64,000 nucleotides of DNA from Pseudomonas sp. GCEP-101 (GTDB lineage: Bacteria > Pseudomonadota > Gammaproteobacteria > Pseudomonadales > Pseudomonadaceae). The notes under the pieces are model-generated. The model ran no database searches. It was not told where the DNA came from and saw only the letters and a list, made by a program, of their open reading frames with translations. The translations under genes were made by a program, and so were the position numbers. Shown here in pieces: positions 41,024-50,427 of this stretch (positions are counted from its first letter, which is position 1; each line of letters begins with the position of its first letter). The stretch lies in contig NZ_CP104011.1 in NCBI RefSeq assembly GCF_025133575.1, forward strand, positions 4,782,965 through 4,846,964. The letters are read 5' to 3'.

Positions 41024-42094
41024 ATGAAACGACGCTACAGCGTGCCCACGGCGACCATCCTGGCGATACTGCTGGTGCTGCTGGTCGTGCATATCGCGTT
41101 GCCCTATGTGATCCGCGACTACCTCAACGGCAAACTCGATCGCATGGGCGAGTACCACGGGCAGATCACCGACGTGGACCTTGCTCTCTGGCGCGGCGCC
41201 TACCGGATCAACGGGCTGAAGATCGTCAAGGTCACCGGCAAGGTGCCGGTGCCGCTGCTGGACGCCCCGGTGATCGACCTCGCCGTGAGCTGGCATGCGC
41301 TCTGGCACAAGCATAGTGTGGTGGCGCGGGTGGCGTTCCTGCGGCCGGAGCTGAACTTCGTCGACGGTGGCAGCCGCCAGGCCTCCCAGAGCGGCGCCGG
41401 CACCAACTGGCACGAGCAGCTGGAAAAGCTGCTGCCGATCACCCTGGATGAGCTGCGCATCGACGACGGCCTCATCCGCTTCCACAACTATCAGTCCAGC
41501 CCGCCGGTGCACCTGTCCGCCAGCGCGGTGAACGCCAGCCTGTACAACCTGACCAACGTGGCCGACGAAAACGGCGAACGGGTCGCGCGCTTCGAAGGAC
41601 GCGCCCGGCTGTTCGACCAGGCGCCGCTGGAAGTGCAGGCCAGCTTCGACCCCTTTACTGACTTCGAGGACTTCCAGTTGCGCCTGCGCGCCAGCGATGT
41701 GGAGCTGCGCCGGGTGAACGATTTCGCCTCGGCCTACGGCAAGTTCGACTTCAACCGCGGGCGCGGCACCCTGGTGATCGAGGCGAAGGCGCAGAAGGGC
41801 CGTCTGAGCGGCTACATCAAGCCGCTGCTGCGCGACGTCGACGTGTTCAACTGGCAGCAGGACGTGGAGGAGAAGGACAAGAGCCTGTTCCGCTCCATCT
41901 GGGAGGCGCTGGTCGGCGGCGGCGAAACGGTCCTGAAAAACCAGCCCCGGGACCAGTTCGCCACCCGCGTGGACCTCAGCGGCAATATCCATCGCCAGGA
42001 CATCAGCGCCTTCCAGGCCTTCCTCGGCATCCTGCGCAATGCCTTCGTCCAGGCGTTCAACGCCCGTTACGAGCGTTCCGCACCCGAGGACTGA
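41024..42094 (+). CDS. DUF748/AsmA-like envelope protein
   Basis: A 356-aa protein with one N-terminal helix (TILAILLVLLVVHIALPYVI). A periplasmic beta-rich domain follows with AsmA-type features: NGKLDRMGEYHGQITDVDLALWRGAYRINGLKI, ITLDELRIDDGLIRFHN and AKAQKGRLSGYIKPLLRDVDVF. Large relatives are implicated in phospholipid transport and envelope integrity; this short form is uncharacterised. TTAGGAGGCGGGG precedes the ATG. The gene ends 6 nt from the convergent MscS-type gene. Confidence 0.8.
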   Translation: MKRRYSVPTATILAILLVLLVVHIALPYVIRDYLNGKLDRMGEYHGQITDVDLALWRGAYRINGLKIVKVTGKVPVPLLDAPVIDLAVSWHALWHKHSVVARVAFLRPELNFVDGGSRQASQSGAGTNWHEQLEKLLPITLDELRIDDGLIRFHNYQSSPPVHLSASAVNASLYNLTNVADENGERVARFEGRARLFDQAPLEVQASFDPFTDFEDFQLRLRASDVELRRVNDFASAYGKFDFNRGRGTLVIEAKAQKGRLSGYIKPLLRDVDVFNWQQDVEEKDKSLFRSIWEALVGGGETVLKNQPRDQFATRVDLSGNIHRQDISAFQAFLGILRNAFVQAFNARYERSAPED

Positions 42095-42100
42095 GCCGCG

Positions 42101-43213
42101 TCAGTGGCTGGTGCCAGGGCGCGCGGCATCCATGCGCCGGTCGTCGAAGTCTTCGCGCGCCGGTTCGCCGGCATCGACGAGGGCCTGTGGGTTGCGCAGC
42201 TCGCGCACCGGGAAGGCGAAGTCCACGCCCAGCGCCTGCATGCCCGCCAGCAGGCGCAGGTTGATGCGCTGCTGCACGTCCATGTAGCGGTTGTAGTCGG
42301 CGGTTTGCATGATGTAGACGACCTCGTACAGCAGCCGGCTCTCGTCGAAGGAGAGGAAGTGGGCGCGGTCGAACTTCGCCTCGCTCACCTCGTCGATGAT
42401 CTCCTTCACCAGATCGGCCACCGCCTTGGCCTTGTCGGCCGGGGTGCGGTAGCTGATGCCGAACTGGAAGACGATGCGCCGGGTGTTCATGCGCTTGTAG
42501 TTGTGCAGCGTCTGCTTGAGCAGCTCGGCGTTGGAGCAGACGATCTGTTCGCCGCTCAGGCTGCGGATGCGCGTGGTCTTCAGGCCGATGTGCTCGATGG
42601 TCCCGGCGACATCGCCGAACACCACGAAATCGCCGATCTCGAAGGGCTTGTCGAAGCCGATGGACAGCGAGGCGAAGATGTCGCTGAGGATGGTCTGCAC
42701 CGCCAGCGCCACCGCGATACCGCCCACGCCGAGGCTGGCGATCAGCGCGGTGATGTCCACGCCCAGGTTGGCGAGGATCGACAGCAGCATCACCGCCCAG
42801 ACCACCACCAGCACCACCACCGAGACGATCGAGGCCATGACCGGGTTGTGCAGGCTGCCGAAGCGCAGCCGCGACAGGTCGCGGGTCCACAGCCGCACAC
42901 AGGCGTCCAGCCACCAGGCGACCTGCAGCGCGAGCACGACGAACCAGGCGTGCGACAGGGCGGCGCTCCAGTTGTCCGGCAGGGTGGCGAGCTTGAGGGC
43001 GAGCATCAGGGCGAAGACGAAGATCAGCACATTGCTGGTACGCCCGGCGATGGCCGAGGCGTAGCGCGCCCACTGGCTGGTGCGTCCCTCCAGGCGTTTG
43101 CGTGCGGTGGCGATGAGAAAGCGCAGGATGACGAACCCGGCGGCGGCCGCAACGACCACCAGCAGCAGGCGGCCGAGCACCGTCAGGTCCAGCCAGGAAT
43201 TCAGCGACGCCAT
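42101..43213 (-). CDS. MscS-family mechanosensitive channel
   Basis: A 370-aa inner-membrane channel: about five helices, the last being the pore helix (DITALIASLGVGGIAVALAVQTILSDIFASLSIGFDKPFEIGDFV), then the MscS beta domain with FGDVAGTIEHIGLKTTRIRSLSGE and a cytoplasmic cage. It is longer than MscS itself, so closer to the YbdG/YnaI groups. AAGGAGACACC precedes the ATG. A GAACTT at 43273-43268 on the minus strand lies 17 nt from CCAAA, 37 nt before the start, a weaker member of the promoter set. Confidence 0.87.
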   Translation of the reverse strand: MASLNSWLDLTVLGRLLLVVVAAAAGFVILRFLIATARKRLEGRTSQWARYASAIAGRTSNVLIFVFALMLALKLATLPDNWSAALSHAWFVVLALQVAWWLDACVRLWTRDLSRLRFGSLHNPVMASIVSVVVLVVVWAVMLLSILANLGVDITALIASLGVGGIAVALAVQTILSDIFASLSIGFDKPFEIGDFVVFGDVAGTIEHIGLKTTRIRSLSGEQIVCSNAELLKQTLHNYKRMNTRRIVFQFGISYRTPADKAKAVADLVKEIIDEVSEAKFDRAHFLSFDESRLLYEVVYIMQTADYNRYMDVQQRINLRLLAGMQALGVDFAFPVRELRNPQALVDAGEPAREDFDDRRMDAARPGTSH

Positions 43214-43363
43214 GGTGTCTCCTTATCGGCGGTGACAGGAGTAGGTTTGGGGCGGCAGGGGGAAAGGAAGTTCAGTCGCGACACCTGAGCGGTGCCGGCA
43301 AGCGGAGCGGAGTCGGCAAGCCGGGAGGGCCGCAAGGGGCCCTCCCGCTCTCCCGCAGGCGGA

Positions 43364-43438
43364 TCAGTGCCAGAACAGCGCGAGCAGGATGATGATCGGG
43401 ATCGGCACGCCGAGGAAGTAGAGGAGGATCGAGCGCAT
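43364..43438 (-). CDS. Tiny 24-aa membrane protein
   Basis: Starts MRSILLYFLGVPIPI and is a single hydrophobic helix with a Pro-x-Pro kink and a terminal His. AGGAGACTCACC precedes the ATG. It lies 13 nt after the stop of the 306-aa membrane protein on the same strand, so it is likely co-transcribed. It is below the length cut-off of most gene callers. Confidence 0.6.
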   Translation of the reverse strand: MRSILLYFLGVPIPIIILLALFWH

Positions 43439-43451
43439 GGTGAGTCTCCTG

Positions 43452-44372
43452 TCAGCGGATGGGCTGGGTATGGGGGGTGGAATGGACGTGGTGGACCACC
43501 AGCAGCTCCGCGTCACGGCGGCGGCCACCGACGATGGCCATGAAGCTGGCGAAGAACGCACCGCACAGCAGGGCGGCGAACATCCACAGCGCCGAGCCGG
43601 CCGCGACCTTGCGCGCCGTATCGGCGGCCTGCAATGCCTGCTGCTTGGCCTGCTGCGCCTGGGCGAAGACCGCGTCGATGCGTTGCTCGGCCTCGGCCTG
43701 GCTGATCTGCGTGCGCTGGGCGATCACCTGGGCGAGGTAGGTGCGGTCGTCCGCGCTGAGCTGCCCCTGGGCCAGGCCGCGCAGGAAGATGCGCGTGGCG
43801 ACGGCATGGGCGGCGTCATCGCTGACGGCCACCGGGCGGTTGTCGCGGAACAGGGTGTCGATGAAGTAGGCCGCGTCGTCCGTGTTGTCGCTGGCGGTCT
43901 TCGCGCTGCCCGACGCGGCGCCGCTGGCGCTGGCCGCTGCGCCGGCGGCGAGGGTGGCGCCCGCCTGCAGGCCGCCGCCCACCAGGCTGCTGACCGAGCC
44001 GACCACCAGGGTGGCGGTGACCAGCGTGGCGATGGCCCAGGCGAGGAAGCCGTGGGCGGTATCGCGGAAGTACACCTCGTCACCGTGCAGGCTGGCCCAC
44101 TTCACCCGCAGGCGCCCGGCCAGATAGCCGCCCAGGCCGGAAGCGAGGATCTGCGTGATCGCCAGCCAGATGAAGGTGGAAATGCTCATCTGCTTGAAGG
44201 TGCCGCCATCGCCGGGCCAGGGCGACACGGCGGAGAATCCCAGGCCGAAGCCAAGGACGATGAGGATCAGCGATAACGCTGCGGCGGCCGCCGCGCCGGC
44301 GAATATCGCCGGCCAGGCAACGCCGGAGCGGTCCTGCACGGCGGTGAGGGAAGTGTCGGTGCTGGCAATCAT
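43452..44372 (-). CDS. Hypothetical membrane protein, 306 aa
   Basis: Four hydrophobic segments (AIFAGAAAAAALSLILIVLGFGLGF, STFIWLAITQILASGLGGYLAG, FLAWAIATLVTATLVVGSVSSLVGG, and SALWMFAALLCGAFFASFMAIVGG). A soluble, Ala/Gln-rich helical region of about 100 residues lies between the third and fourth. No characterised family is recognised. The tiny membrane protein is the next gene. Confidence 0.65.
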   Translation of the reverse strand: MIASTDTSLTAVQDRSGVAWPAIFAGAAAAAALSLILIVLGFGLGFSAVSPWPGDGGTFKQMSISTFIWLAITQILASGLGGYLAGRLRVKWASLHGDEVYFRDTAHGFLAWAIATLVTATLVVGSVSSLVGGGLQAGATLAAGAAASASGAASGSAKTASDNTDDAAYFIDTLFRDNRPVAVSDDAAHAVATRIFLRGLAQGQLSADDRTYLAQVIAQRTQISQAEAEQRIDAVFAQAQQAKQQALQAADTARKVAAGSALWMFAALLCGAFFASFMAIVGGRRRDAELLVVHHVHSTPHTQPIR

Positions 44373-44757
44373 GGTCAGTGCTCCTTTGGCTGAACCTGAA
44401 CCTGTCTTTGCAGCGCCCGTGCCACCTGTTTCAAAATATTATTGAGTTTTTATTCAATGGGTTACGAAGTTGTCCGAAGAATCCGGTGATGCAGAACGCA
44501 AGGTGAAGCCAACCGGCACTGGCAGATTGCACGACCACGGCCCGCCGGCCGATGCCGTTCGAACCCAAACGGTAGCGACGCGGTCTTCTACAGCAAGACG
44601 CCGGTCGCTACGGCAGCGGCTGGAACGGACGTTCCAGCTTGCGCGGGCGTCGCGTTTGGGCGGCAAAAATGCCGCGCGGATGGTCGGATTCGGCGCCCGA
44701 CGCTGCTACGCTTCGCTTGCCGCCGACCCGGCCGAATGACTCCAAGGAACCAGAGCC
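44373..44757. other. 385-nt intergenic region with a local AT-rich block
   Basis: Between divergent genes. Around 44431-44460 the sequence becomes AT-rich (AAAATATTATTGAGTTTTTA), unlike its surroundings, and is a likely promoter zone for one or both genes. An inverted repeat GGAACGGACGTTCC lies near 44630. No convincing gene is present. Confidence 0.5.
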
Positions 44758-47700
44758 ATGAGTGAAGAGATTCCCGCCGCCGAAGGACTGAAGCTGAAGG
44801 TGCAGCCCAGCCACCTCAACTTCCCCGTGATCGGCATCGGTGCCTCGGCGGGCGGACTGGCGGCCTTGCTGCGGTTGTTCGAGAACATGCCCAACGACAA
44901 CGGCATGGCCTTCGTCGTGGTGATGCACCTTTCACCGCACCACGAGAGCAGCGCCCACGAGATCCTGCAGAAAGTCACCAAGATGAAGGTGCGGCAGATC
45001 AGCGAGCCGACCCCCATCGAGCGCAACTGCGTCTACCTGATTTCGCCGGCGATGCAGCTGACCATGAACGATGGCTACCTGCGCGTGACCGAACTCAACC
45101 CCGCCCAGCCGCGCCACATCGCCATCGACATCTTCATGCGGACCCTGGCCGACGCCCATGCCGAGCACGCCGTGGCCATCGTCCTCAGCGGCAGTGGCAG
45201 CGACGGCTCGGCCGGGCTGTCGCGGGTCAAGGAGCAGGGTGGGGTGACCATCGCCCAGGCTCCGGACGATGCCGAATACGACGAGATGCCCCGCAGCGCC
45301 ATCGCCACCGGGCAGGTGGATTTCATCCTGCCGGTGGGCGACATGCCGCAGAAGCTCATCGACCTATGGCAGACCATGCGCACCATGCAGTTGCCGGCCG
45401 ATGCCGAGGTGGCGACGCCGTTCCGCTCCATCGACGACCCGGAACAGTCGCGTGCCGCGGAAACCGCGTTGAAGGACATTCTCACGCTGCTGCGCACCCG
45501 CAGCGGCCACGACTTCAAGCATTACAAGCGCGCCACCGTCCTGCGCCGCATCGAGCGGCGCATGCAGGTCAACCGCCTGGGCGACCTGCCGGCGTACCGC
45601 GCCTTCCTGCAGAACACGCCGGAGGAAGCCCGCCACCTGCTGGCCGACATGCTCATCGGCGTGACCAATTTCTTCCGCGACCGCGAAGCCTTCGAAGCGC
45701 TGGAACGGGAGATCATCCCGCGCGTGTTCGACATGCCCGAATCCGCCGATACGCCGGTGCGGGTGTGGAGCGCCGGCTGCTCGTCGGGTGAGGAAGCCTA
45801 TTCGCTGGCGATCCTGCTGGCCGAGTACGTCGAGTACCGCGAGAGCGACCGGCAGTTCCAGGTGTTCGCCACCGACATCGACGAGCACGCCATCGCTATC
45901 GGCCGCAGCGGCGCGTACCCGGAGGCGATCCTCACCGACATCACCCCGCAGCGCCTGCGCCAGTACGTGACCAAGGAGCAGACCGGCTACCGGGTGAAGA
46001 AGGAAATCCGCGAGCGTGTGCTGTTCGCCATGCACAACCTGCTTCGCGACCCGCCGTTCTCCAAGCTGCACCTGATCAGCTGCCGCAACCTGCTGATCTA
46101 CCTCGACCGTGAAGTGCAGGCCGACATCCTGCAGATGTTCCACTTTGCCCTGGCGCCGGGCGGCTACCTGTTCCTGGGCAGCGCCGAGTCGGCCGACGTC
46201 TGTCTGGAACTGTTCACCCCGGTGGACAAGAAGAATCGCATCTACCGCGCCAGGCCCGGCGCGGTAATGGGCCGGCCGGCATCGCCGTTGCCGCTCATCG
46301 CCCTGGCGGATACGCCACAGGCCAGCAGCGAGCGGCCGGCCGAACGCCGGCGCATCTCCTTCGCCGACCTGCACCAGCGGGTGCTGGAGCAATACGCGCC
46401 GCCCAGCGTGGTGGTGAACCATGAATCCAGCATCGTGCACATGTCCGACCGGGCCGGGCGCTACCTGCGCTACATCGGCGGCGAGCCCTCGCACCATCTG
46501 TTGTCGCTGGTCCATCCGTCGCTGCGCCTGGAGCTGCGTACCGCGCTGTTCCAGGCCTTCCAGACCGGCAAGAGCGTCGAGGCGCGACGGGTCAAGCACG
46601 AACGTGACGGTGCCACGGCCTACATCAACATGGTCATCCGGCCGTTCCGCGACCAGGACGCCGACTTCGCCCTGGTGATCTTCGACGAGGTCGAAGAGAG
46701 CATGGCCACCGACAGCCCCAGCCACCAGCAGACCGTCAAGGACAGCGTGTTGTCGCAGCTGGAGAGCGAGCTGCAGCGCAACAAGGAGCAGCTGCAGGCG
46801 ACCATCGAGCAGGCGGAAACCTCCACCGAGGAGCTCAAGGCCTCCAACGAGGAATTGCAGGCGATCAACGAGGAGCTGCGTTCCACCACCGAGGAGCTGG
46901 AGACCAGCAAGGAAGAGTTGCAGTCGATCAACGAAGAGCTGATCACGGTCAACCAGGAGCTCAAGACCAAGGTCGAGGAAACCGGCAAGATCAACGACGA
47001 CCTGCAGAACCTGATCGCCTCCACGGACATCGCCACGGTGTTCGTCGGCCGCGACATGCGCATCAAGTCCTACACGCCGCGCGCCACGGCGATCTTCAGC
47101 ATCATCGGCAGCGACACCGGGCGCTCGCTGCTGGACATCACCCACCGACTGGAGTACCCGGACCTCGCCCACGACGCCACGGCGAGCTTCGAAACGCTGC
47201 GCACCATCGAGCGCGAGGTCGCCAGCAAGGATGGCCGGCGCTACCTGGCGCGCATGCTGCCGTACCGCACCACCGACAATGTCATCGATGGCGCGGTGCT
47301 GACCTTCATCGACATCACCGAGCGGCGCCTCGCCGAAGACAAGGCACGCGACAGCGAAGAGCGTTTGCGCCTGGCGGTGGAGAGCACCCAGGACTTCATC
47401 ATCGTCACCCTCGACCGCGAGGGGCGCATCACCGGCTGGAACAAGGGCGCCGAGCGCGCCTATGGATACCGCGAGCAGGAGATCGTCGGCCACAGCCTGG
47501 ACGTCCTCTTCACCGAGGAGGACCAGCACGCCGGCGCGCCCCGTGAAGAGCTGCGCGTGGCCAGCCAGGTGGGCCGCGCGGAAACCGACCGCTGGCAACT
47601 GCGCAAGGATGGCAGCAGCTTTTTCTGCAGTGGCGTGACCACCGCGCTGCCGCACGGCTTCGCCAAGATGGGTCGCGACGTGACCAGCCGCAAGCGCGCC

Positions 47701-48873
47701 GAAACCGAGCAGGAAAGCCGCCTGCAGCAGAACCAGGCGAAGGTGCGCCTGCGCGACGAGTTCTTCGCCATGATGTCCCACGAGCTCAAGCACCCGCTGA
47801 ACCTCATCCAGCTCAATGCCGACCTCATTGCGCGGCTGTCGGCGGTGCGTTCCCACGCGGTCGCGGCGCGCGCCATCGAGGGTATCCAGAGCTCGGTGCG
47901 CAGCCAGGCGCGGATCATCGACGACCTGCTCGACCTGTCGCGGGTCAATACCGGCAAGCTCAAGCTCAACCTGGCTCCGGTGATCCTGCAGAACGTCATC
48001 GAGGATGTGGTCGGCGCGCTGGGCTCCGAGGCCCACGACAAGGACCTGCTGATCGACCTGCAACTGCCGCCGCGCGGCAGCGATCCGCTGGTGGCGGAGG
48101 CCGATCCGGTGCGGGTCGAGCAGATCGTCTGGAACCTGCTGAGCAACGCGGTGAAGTTCACCCCGTCCCACGGCAATATCCAGGTCAGCCTGGACCAGGA
48201 CGACGGCATGTTGCGCATCCGCGTGCGCGACGATGGCCAGGGCATCGCGGTGGAAGACCTGCCGCGGATCTTCGAGCTGTTCGGCCAGACCGAGCAGCAG
48301 CCGCACCTGCCCAAGTCAGGCCTGGGCATTGGCCTGGCGCTGGTGCGCGAGCTGGTGGAGGCGCAGCAGGGGCGCATCGAGGCGACCTCGGCCGGCAGGG
48401 GGCAGGGCGCGCTGTTCAGCGTTTGGCTGCCGCAGTATCGCCAGCTCGACCTGCCGGTGGATACCGTGCAGGAGTCCACCGGCCCGCTCGCCGGCGCCCG
48501 CCTGTTGCTGGTGGATGACTCGCCGGATATCCGCCTGATCCTCCAGCAACTGCTGGAAATGGAAGGCGCCACGGTCGCCACCGCCGAAGACGGCCCCGCC
48601 GCCTTGCGCTGGCTGGAGGCGCAGACCTGCGACCTGATCCTGTCGGACATCGGCATGCCGGGCATGGACGGACACGAGCTGATGCGGCGCGTGCGCCAGT
48701 TGCCCGGCCATGCCGGCACGCCGGCGGTGGCGCTCACCGGCTACGGCTCGGCGGCGGATGCCGAACAGGCGCGCGCGGCGGGCTACAACGCCCACGTCAG
48801 CAAGCCGGTGACGCTCGATACCCTGCAGCGGATCGCCCGCGAGCTGGGTGTCAGCGGCGCCATGCAGGAGTAG
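44758..48873 (+). CDS. CheB-CheR-PAS-histidine kinase-receiver hybrid
   Basis: A 1371-aa cytoplasmic signalling protein. A CheB methylesterase domain is at about 20-200, with catalytic Ser30 (GIGASAGG), His57 and Asp149 (SGSGSDGSAG). A CheR methyltransferase domain is at about 225-490 (TNFFRDREAFEAL, WSAGCSSGEEAYSLAILLAE, SCRNLLIYLD). A PAS domain precedes a coiled coil (about 660-745, EELQ/EEL repeats). Two PAS domains, HisKA (MMSHELKHPLNLI, near 1004), HATPase and a C-terminal receiver (LLLVDDSPDIRLIL, LILSDIGMPGMDG) follow. AAGGAACCAGAGCC precedes the ATG. There is no chemoreceptor gene nearby. CheB and CheR are opposed activities, so the domains may serve sensing rather than adaptation. 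Confidence 0.9.
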   Translation: MSEEIPAAEGLKLKVQPSHLNFPVIGIGASAGGLAALLRLFENMPNDNGMAFVVVMHLSPHHESSAHEILQKVTKMKVRQISEPTPIERNCVYLISPAMQLTMNDGYLRVTELNPAQPRHIAIDIFMRTLADAHAEHAVAIVLSGSGSDGSAGLSRVKEQGGVTIAQAPDDAEYDEMPRSAIATGQVDFILPVGDMPQKLIDLWQTMRTMQLPADAEVATPFRSIDDPEQSRAAETALKDILTLLRTRSGHDFKHYKRATVLRRIERRMQVNRLGDLPAYRAFLQNTPEEARHLLADMLIGVTNFFRDREAFEALEREIIPRVFDMPESADTPVRVWSAGCSSGEEAYSLAILLAEYVEYRESDRQFQVFATDIDEHAIAIGRSGAYPEAILTDITPQRLRQYVTKEQTGYRVKKEIRERVLFAMHNLLRDPPFSKLHLISCRNLLIYLDREVQADILQMFHFALAPGGYLFLGSAESADVCLELFTPVDKKNRIYRARPGAVMGRPASPLPLIALADTPQASSERPAERRRISFADLHQRVLEQYAPPSVVVNHESSIVHMSDRAGRYLRYIGGEPSHHLLSLVHPSLRLELRTALFQAFQTGKSVEARRVKHERDGATAYINMVIRPFRDQDADFALVIFDEVEESMATDSPSHQQTVKDSVLSQLESELQRNKEQLQATIEQAETSTEELKASNEELQAINEELRSTTEELETSKEELQSINEELITVNQELKTKVEETGKINDDLQNLIASTDIATVFVGRDMRIKSYTPRATAIFSIIGSDTGRSLLDITHRLEYPDLAHDATASFETLRTIEREVASKDGRRYLARMLPYRTTDNVIDGAVLTFIDITERRLAEDKARDSEERLRLAVESTQDFIIVTLDREGRITGWNKGAERAYGYREQEIVGHSLDVLFTEEDQHAGAPREELRVASQVGRAETDRWQLRKDGSSFFCSGVTTALPHGFAKMGRDVTSRKRAETEQESRLQQNQAKVRLRDEFFAMMSHELKHPLNLIQLNADLIARLSAVRSHAVAARAIEGIQSSVRSQARIIDDLLDLSRVNTGKLKLNLAPVILQNVIEDVVGALGSEAHDKDLLIDLQLPPRGSDPLVAEADPVRVEQIVWNLLSNAVKFTPSHGNIQVSLDQDDGMLRIRVRDDGQGIAVEDLPRIFELFGQTEQQPHLPKSGLGIGLALVRELVEAQQGRIEATSAGRGQGALFSVWLPQYRQLDLPVDTVQESTGPLAGARLLLVDDSPDIRLILQQLLEMEGATVATAEDGPAALRWLEAQTCDLILSDIGMPGMDGHELMRRVRQLPGHAGTPAVALTGYGSAADAEQARAAGYNAHVSKPVTLDTLQRIARELGVSGAMQE

Positions 48874-48880
48874 CCCGCCA

Positions 48881-48907
48881 GCCCTGCCCGCCGCGCGCGG
48901 GCAGGGC
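48881..48907. terminator. GC hairpin between convergent genes
   Basis: GCCCTGCCCGC (48881-48891) pairs perfectly with GCGGGCAGGGC (48897-48907). There is no T-run. It lies 8 nt after the hybrid kinase stop and 10 nt before the end of ssuD. Confidence 0.6.
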
Positions 48908-48916
48908 GGCCGAGCC

Positions 48917-50053
48917 TCAGGCGGCGGCGTCCTTGTCGCGCCCGGCGCGCACGTCGAAGGCACCCCCGGTGAGCACGCCGTCCACCGTCACGCGGCCCTT
49001 GCCGGGCAGCAGGGGGAACACCAGTTCGGCGAAGCGATAGGCTTCCTCCAGGTGCGGATAGCCCGACAGTACGAAGCTGTCGACGCCCAGCGCGGCATAT
49101 TCCAGCAGCCGCGCGGCCACGGTTTCCGCGTCGCCGACCAGTGCCGTGCCGGCGCCGCCGCGCACCAGGCCCACGCCGGCCCACAGGTTCGGCGCCACTT
49201 CCAGCTTGTTGCGATCCCCGCCATGCAGCGCGGCCATGCGTTGCTGGCCGACCGAATCCATCTTCGCGTAGTTGCTCTGCGCGGCGGCGATGGTGGCGTC
49301 GTCCAGGTGGCTGATCAGCTCGTCGGCGGCGGCCCAGGCCTTCTCGTTGGTTTCCCGGACGATGACGTGCAGGCGCACGCCGAAACGCACCGTGCGGCCC
49401 TGGCGCGCGGCGCGTTCGCGCACGTCGGCGATCTTCTCGGCCACCGCCGCGGGCGGCTCGCCCCAGGTCAGGTAGGCGTCCACGTGCTTGGCCGCCAGTT
49501 CGTGCGCGGCGGGGGAGGAGCCGCCGAAGTACAGCGGCGGGTAGGGCTTCTGCACCGGCGGGAAGAAGTTCTGCGCGCCGTTGACCTTCAGATGCTCGCC
49601 GTCATGGTCGACGGTCTCGCCGGACAGTAGGCGGCGCCAGATGGTCAGGAACTCGTCGGACGCCGCGTAACGCTCGTCATGGCTGAGGAAGACGCCGTCA
49701 GCCTCCAGTTCGGTGCTGTCGCCCCCGGGCACCACGTTGAGCAGCAGGCGGCCGTTGCTCGCCTGGTCCAGCGTGGCAGCCTGGCGCGCCGAGGCGGTGG
49801 GGTTGCCCAGCGAGGTGCGCAGCGCCACCAGTAGCTTGATGCGCTGGGTGACCGGCACCAGGCTGGCGGCGGTCACCCAGGGGTCGAGGCAGCTGCTGCC
49901 GGTGGGAATCAGCAGGCCGTCGTAACCGAGCTGGTCGGCGGCCACGGCAATCTGCCGCATGTAGTGGTTGGTCGCGGGGCGGCCGCTGCTGGAGTGGCCC
50001 AGGTAGCGGGTGTCGCCGGAAGTCGGCAGGAACCAGAAAATATCGAGACTCAT
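48917..50053 (-). CDS. ssuD: FMNH2-dependent alkanesulfonate monooxygenase
   Basis: A 378-aa enzyme starting MSLDIFWFLPTSGDTRYLG, the characteristic SsuD opening. Conserved blocks are GLLIPTGSSCLDPWV (with the SsuD Cys), QAATLDQASNGRLLLNVV, PPLYFGGSSPAAHELAAKHVD, FGVRLHVIVRETNEKAW and WAGVGLVRGGAGTALVGD with the loop Arg. It releases sulfite from C2-C10 alkanesulfonates using FMNH2 supplied by an NADPH-FMN reductase (family knowledge). The last 25 residues differ from the usual SsuD tail. GAGGACACTCC precedes the ATG. It is unusual in standing apart from ssuE and the ssuABC transporter. Its divergent neighbour makes O-acetylserine, the carbon acceptor for sulfide. Confidence 0.92.
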   Translation of the reverse strand: MSLDIFWFLPTSGDTRYLGHSSSGRPATNHYMRQIAVAADQLGYDGLLIPTGSSCLDPWVTAASLVPVTQRIKLLVALRTSLGNPTASARQAATLDQASNGRLLLNVVPGGDSTELEADGVFLSHDERYAASDEFLTIWRRLLSGETVDHDGEHLKVNGAQNFFPPVQKPYPPLYFGGSSPAAHELAAKHVDAYLTWGEPPAAVAEKIADVRERAARQGRTVRFGVRLHVIVRETNEKAWAAADELISHLDDATIAAAQSNYAKMDSVGQQRMAALHGGDRNKLEVAPNLWAGVGLVRGGAGTALVGDAETVAARLLEYAALGVDSFVLSGYPHLEEAYRFAELVFPLLPGKGRVTVDGVLTGGAFDVRAGRDKDAAA

Positions 50054-50322
50054 GGAGTGTCCTCGTTGCCATCGTCGAAGTGGGGCGGCGCCCCGTCGGT
50101 GCACGCGTGGCAAGTCTTCATTGGAATTCGGCCCCGGCTGCCGGCATGTTTCGTGCGGTGACTCCGGGATGGGGAAGGCGTCTGGGTGGGTGCAGCGAGT
50201 CAGCAAGGCCTGTGCCAGGGCGGCGAGGCCGGGTTTTCGCGGTATCCAAGCACCTTGCAGTGTTGCCTGGGTAACACCGCTGTTGATTCGCTGTTGCCGG
50301 GGAAACAGTTGAACCTGCAAAA

Positions 50323-50342
50323 AAGGCATTAGGTTATGCCTT
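50323..50342. promoter_or_regulatory. Inverted repeat AAGGCAT-N6-ATGCCTT, candidate operator
   Basis: A 7-bp perfect inverted repeat in the 374-nt divergent region between ssuD and the serine acetyltransferase, 86 nt before the latter. It could be a regulator site for sulfur control, but I cannot match it to a known consensus. The rest of the gap shows nothing. Confidence 0.4.
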
Positions 50343-50427
50343 CCGGCGATTTGTCCTGCGCGGCGGGACCGAGCAGGATAGGCCATCGTGATTGAAAGTC
50401 CCCGCAGACCAAGGAACACAGCAAGCG

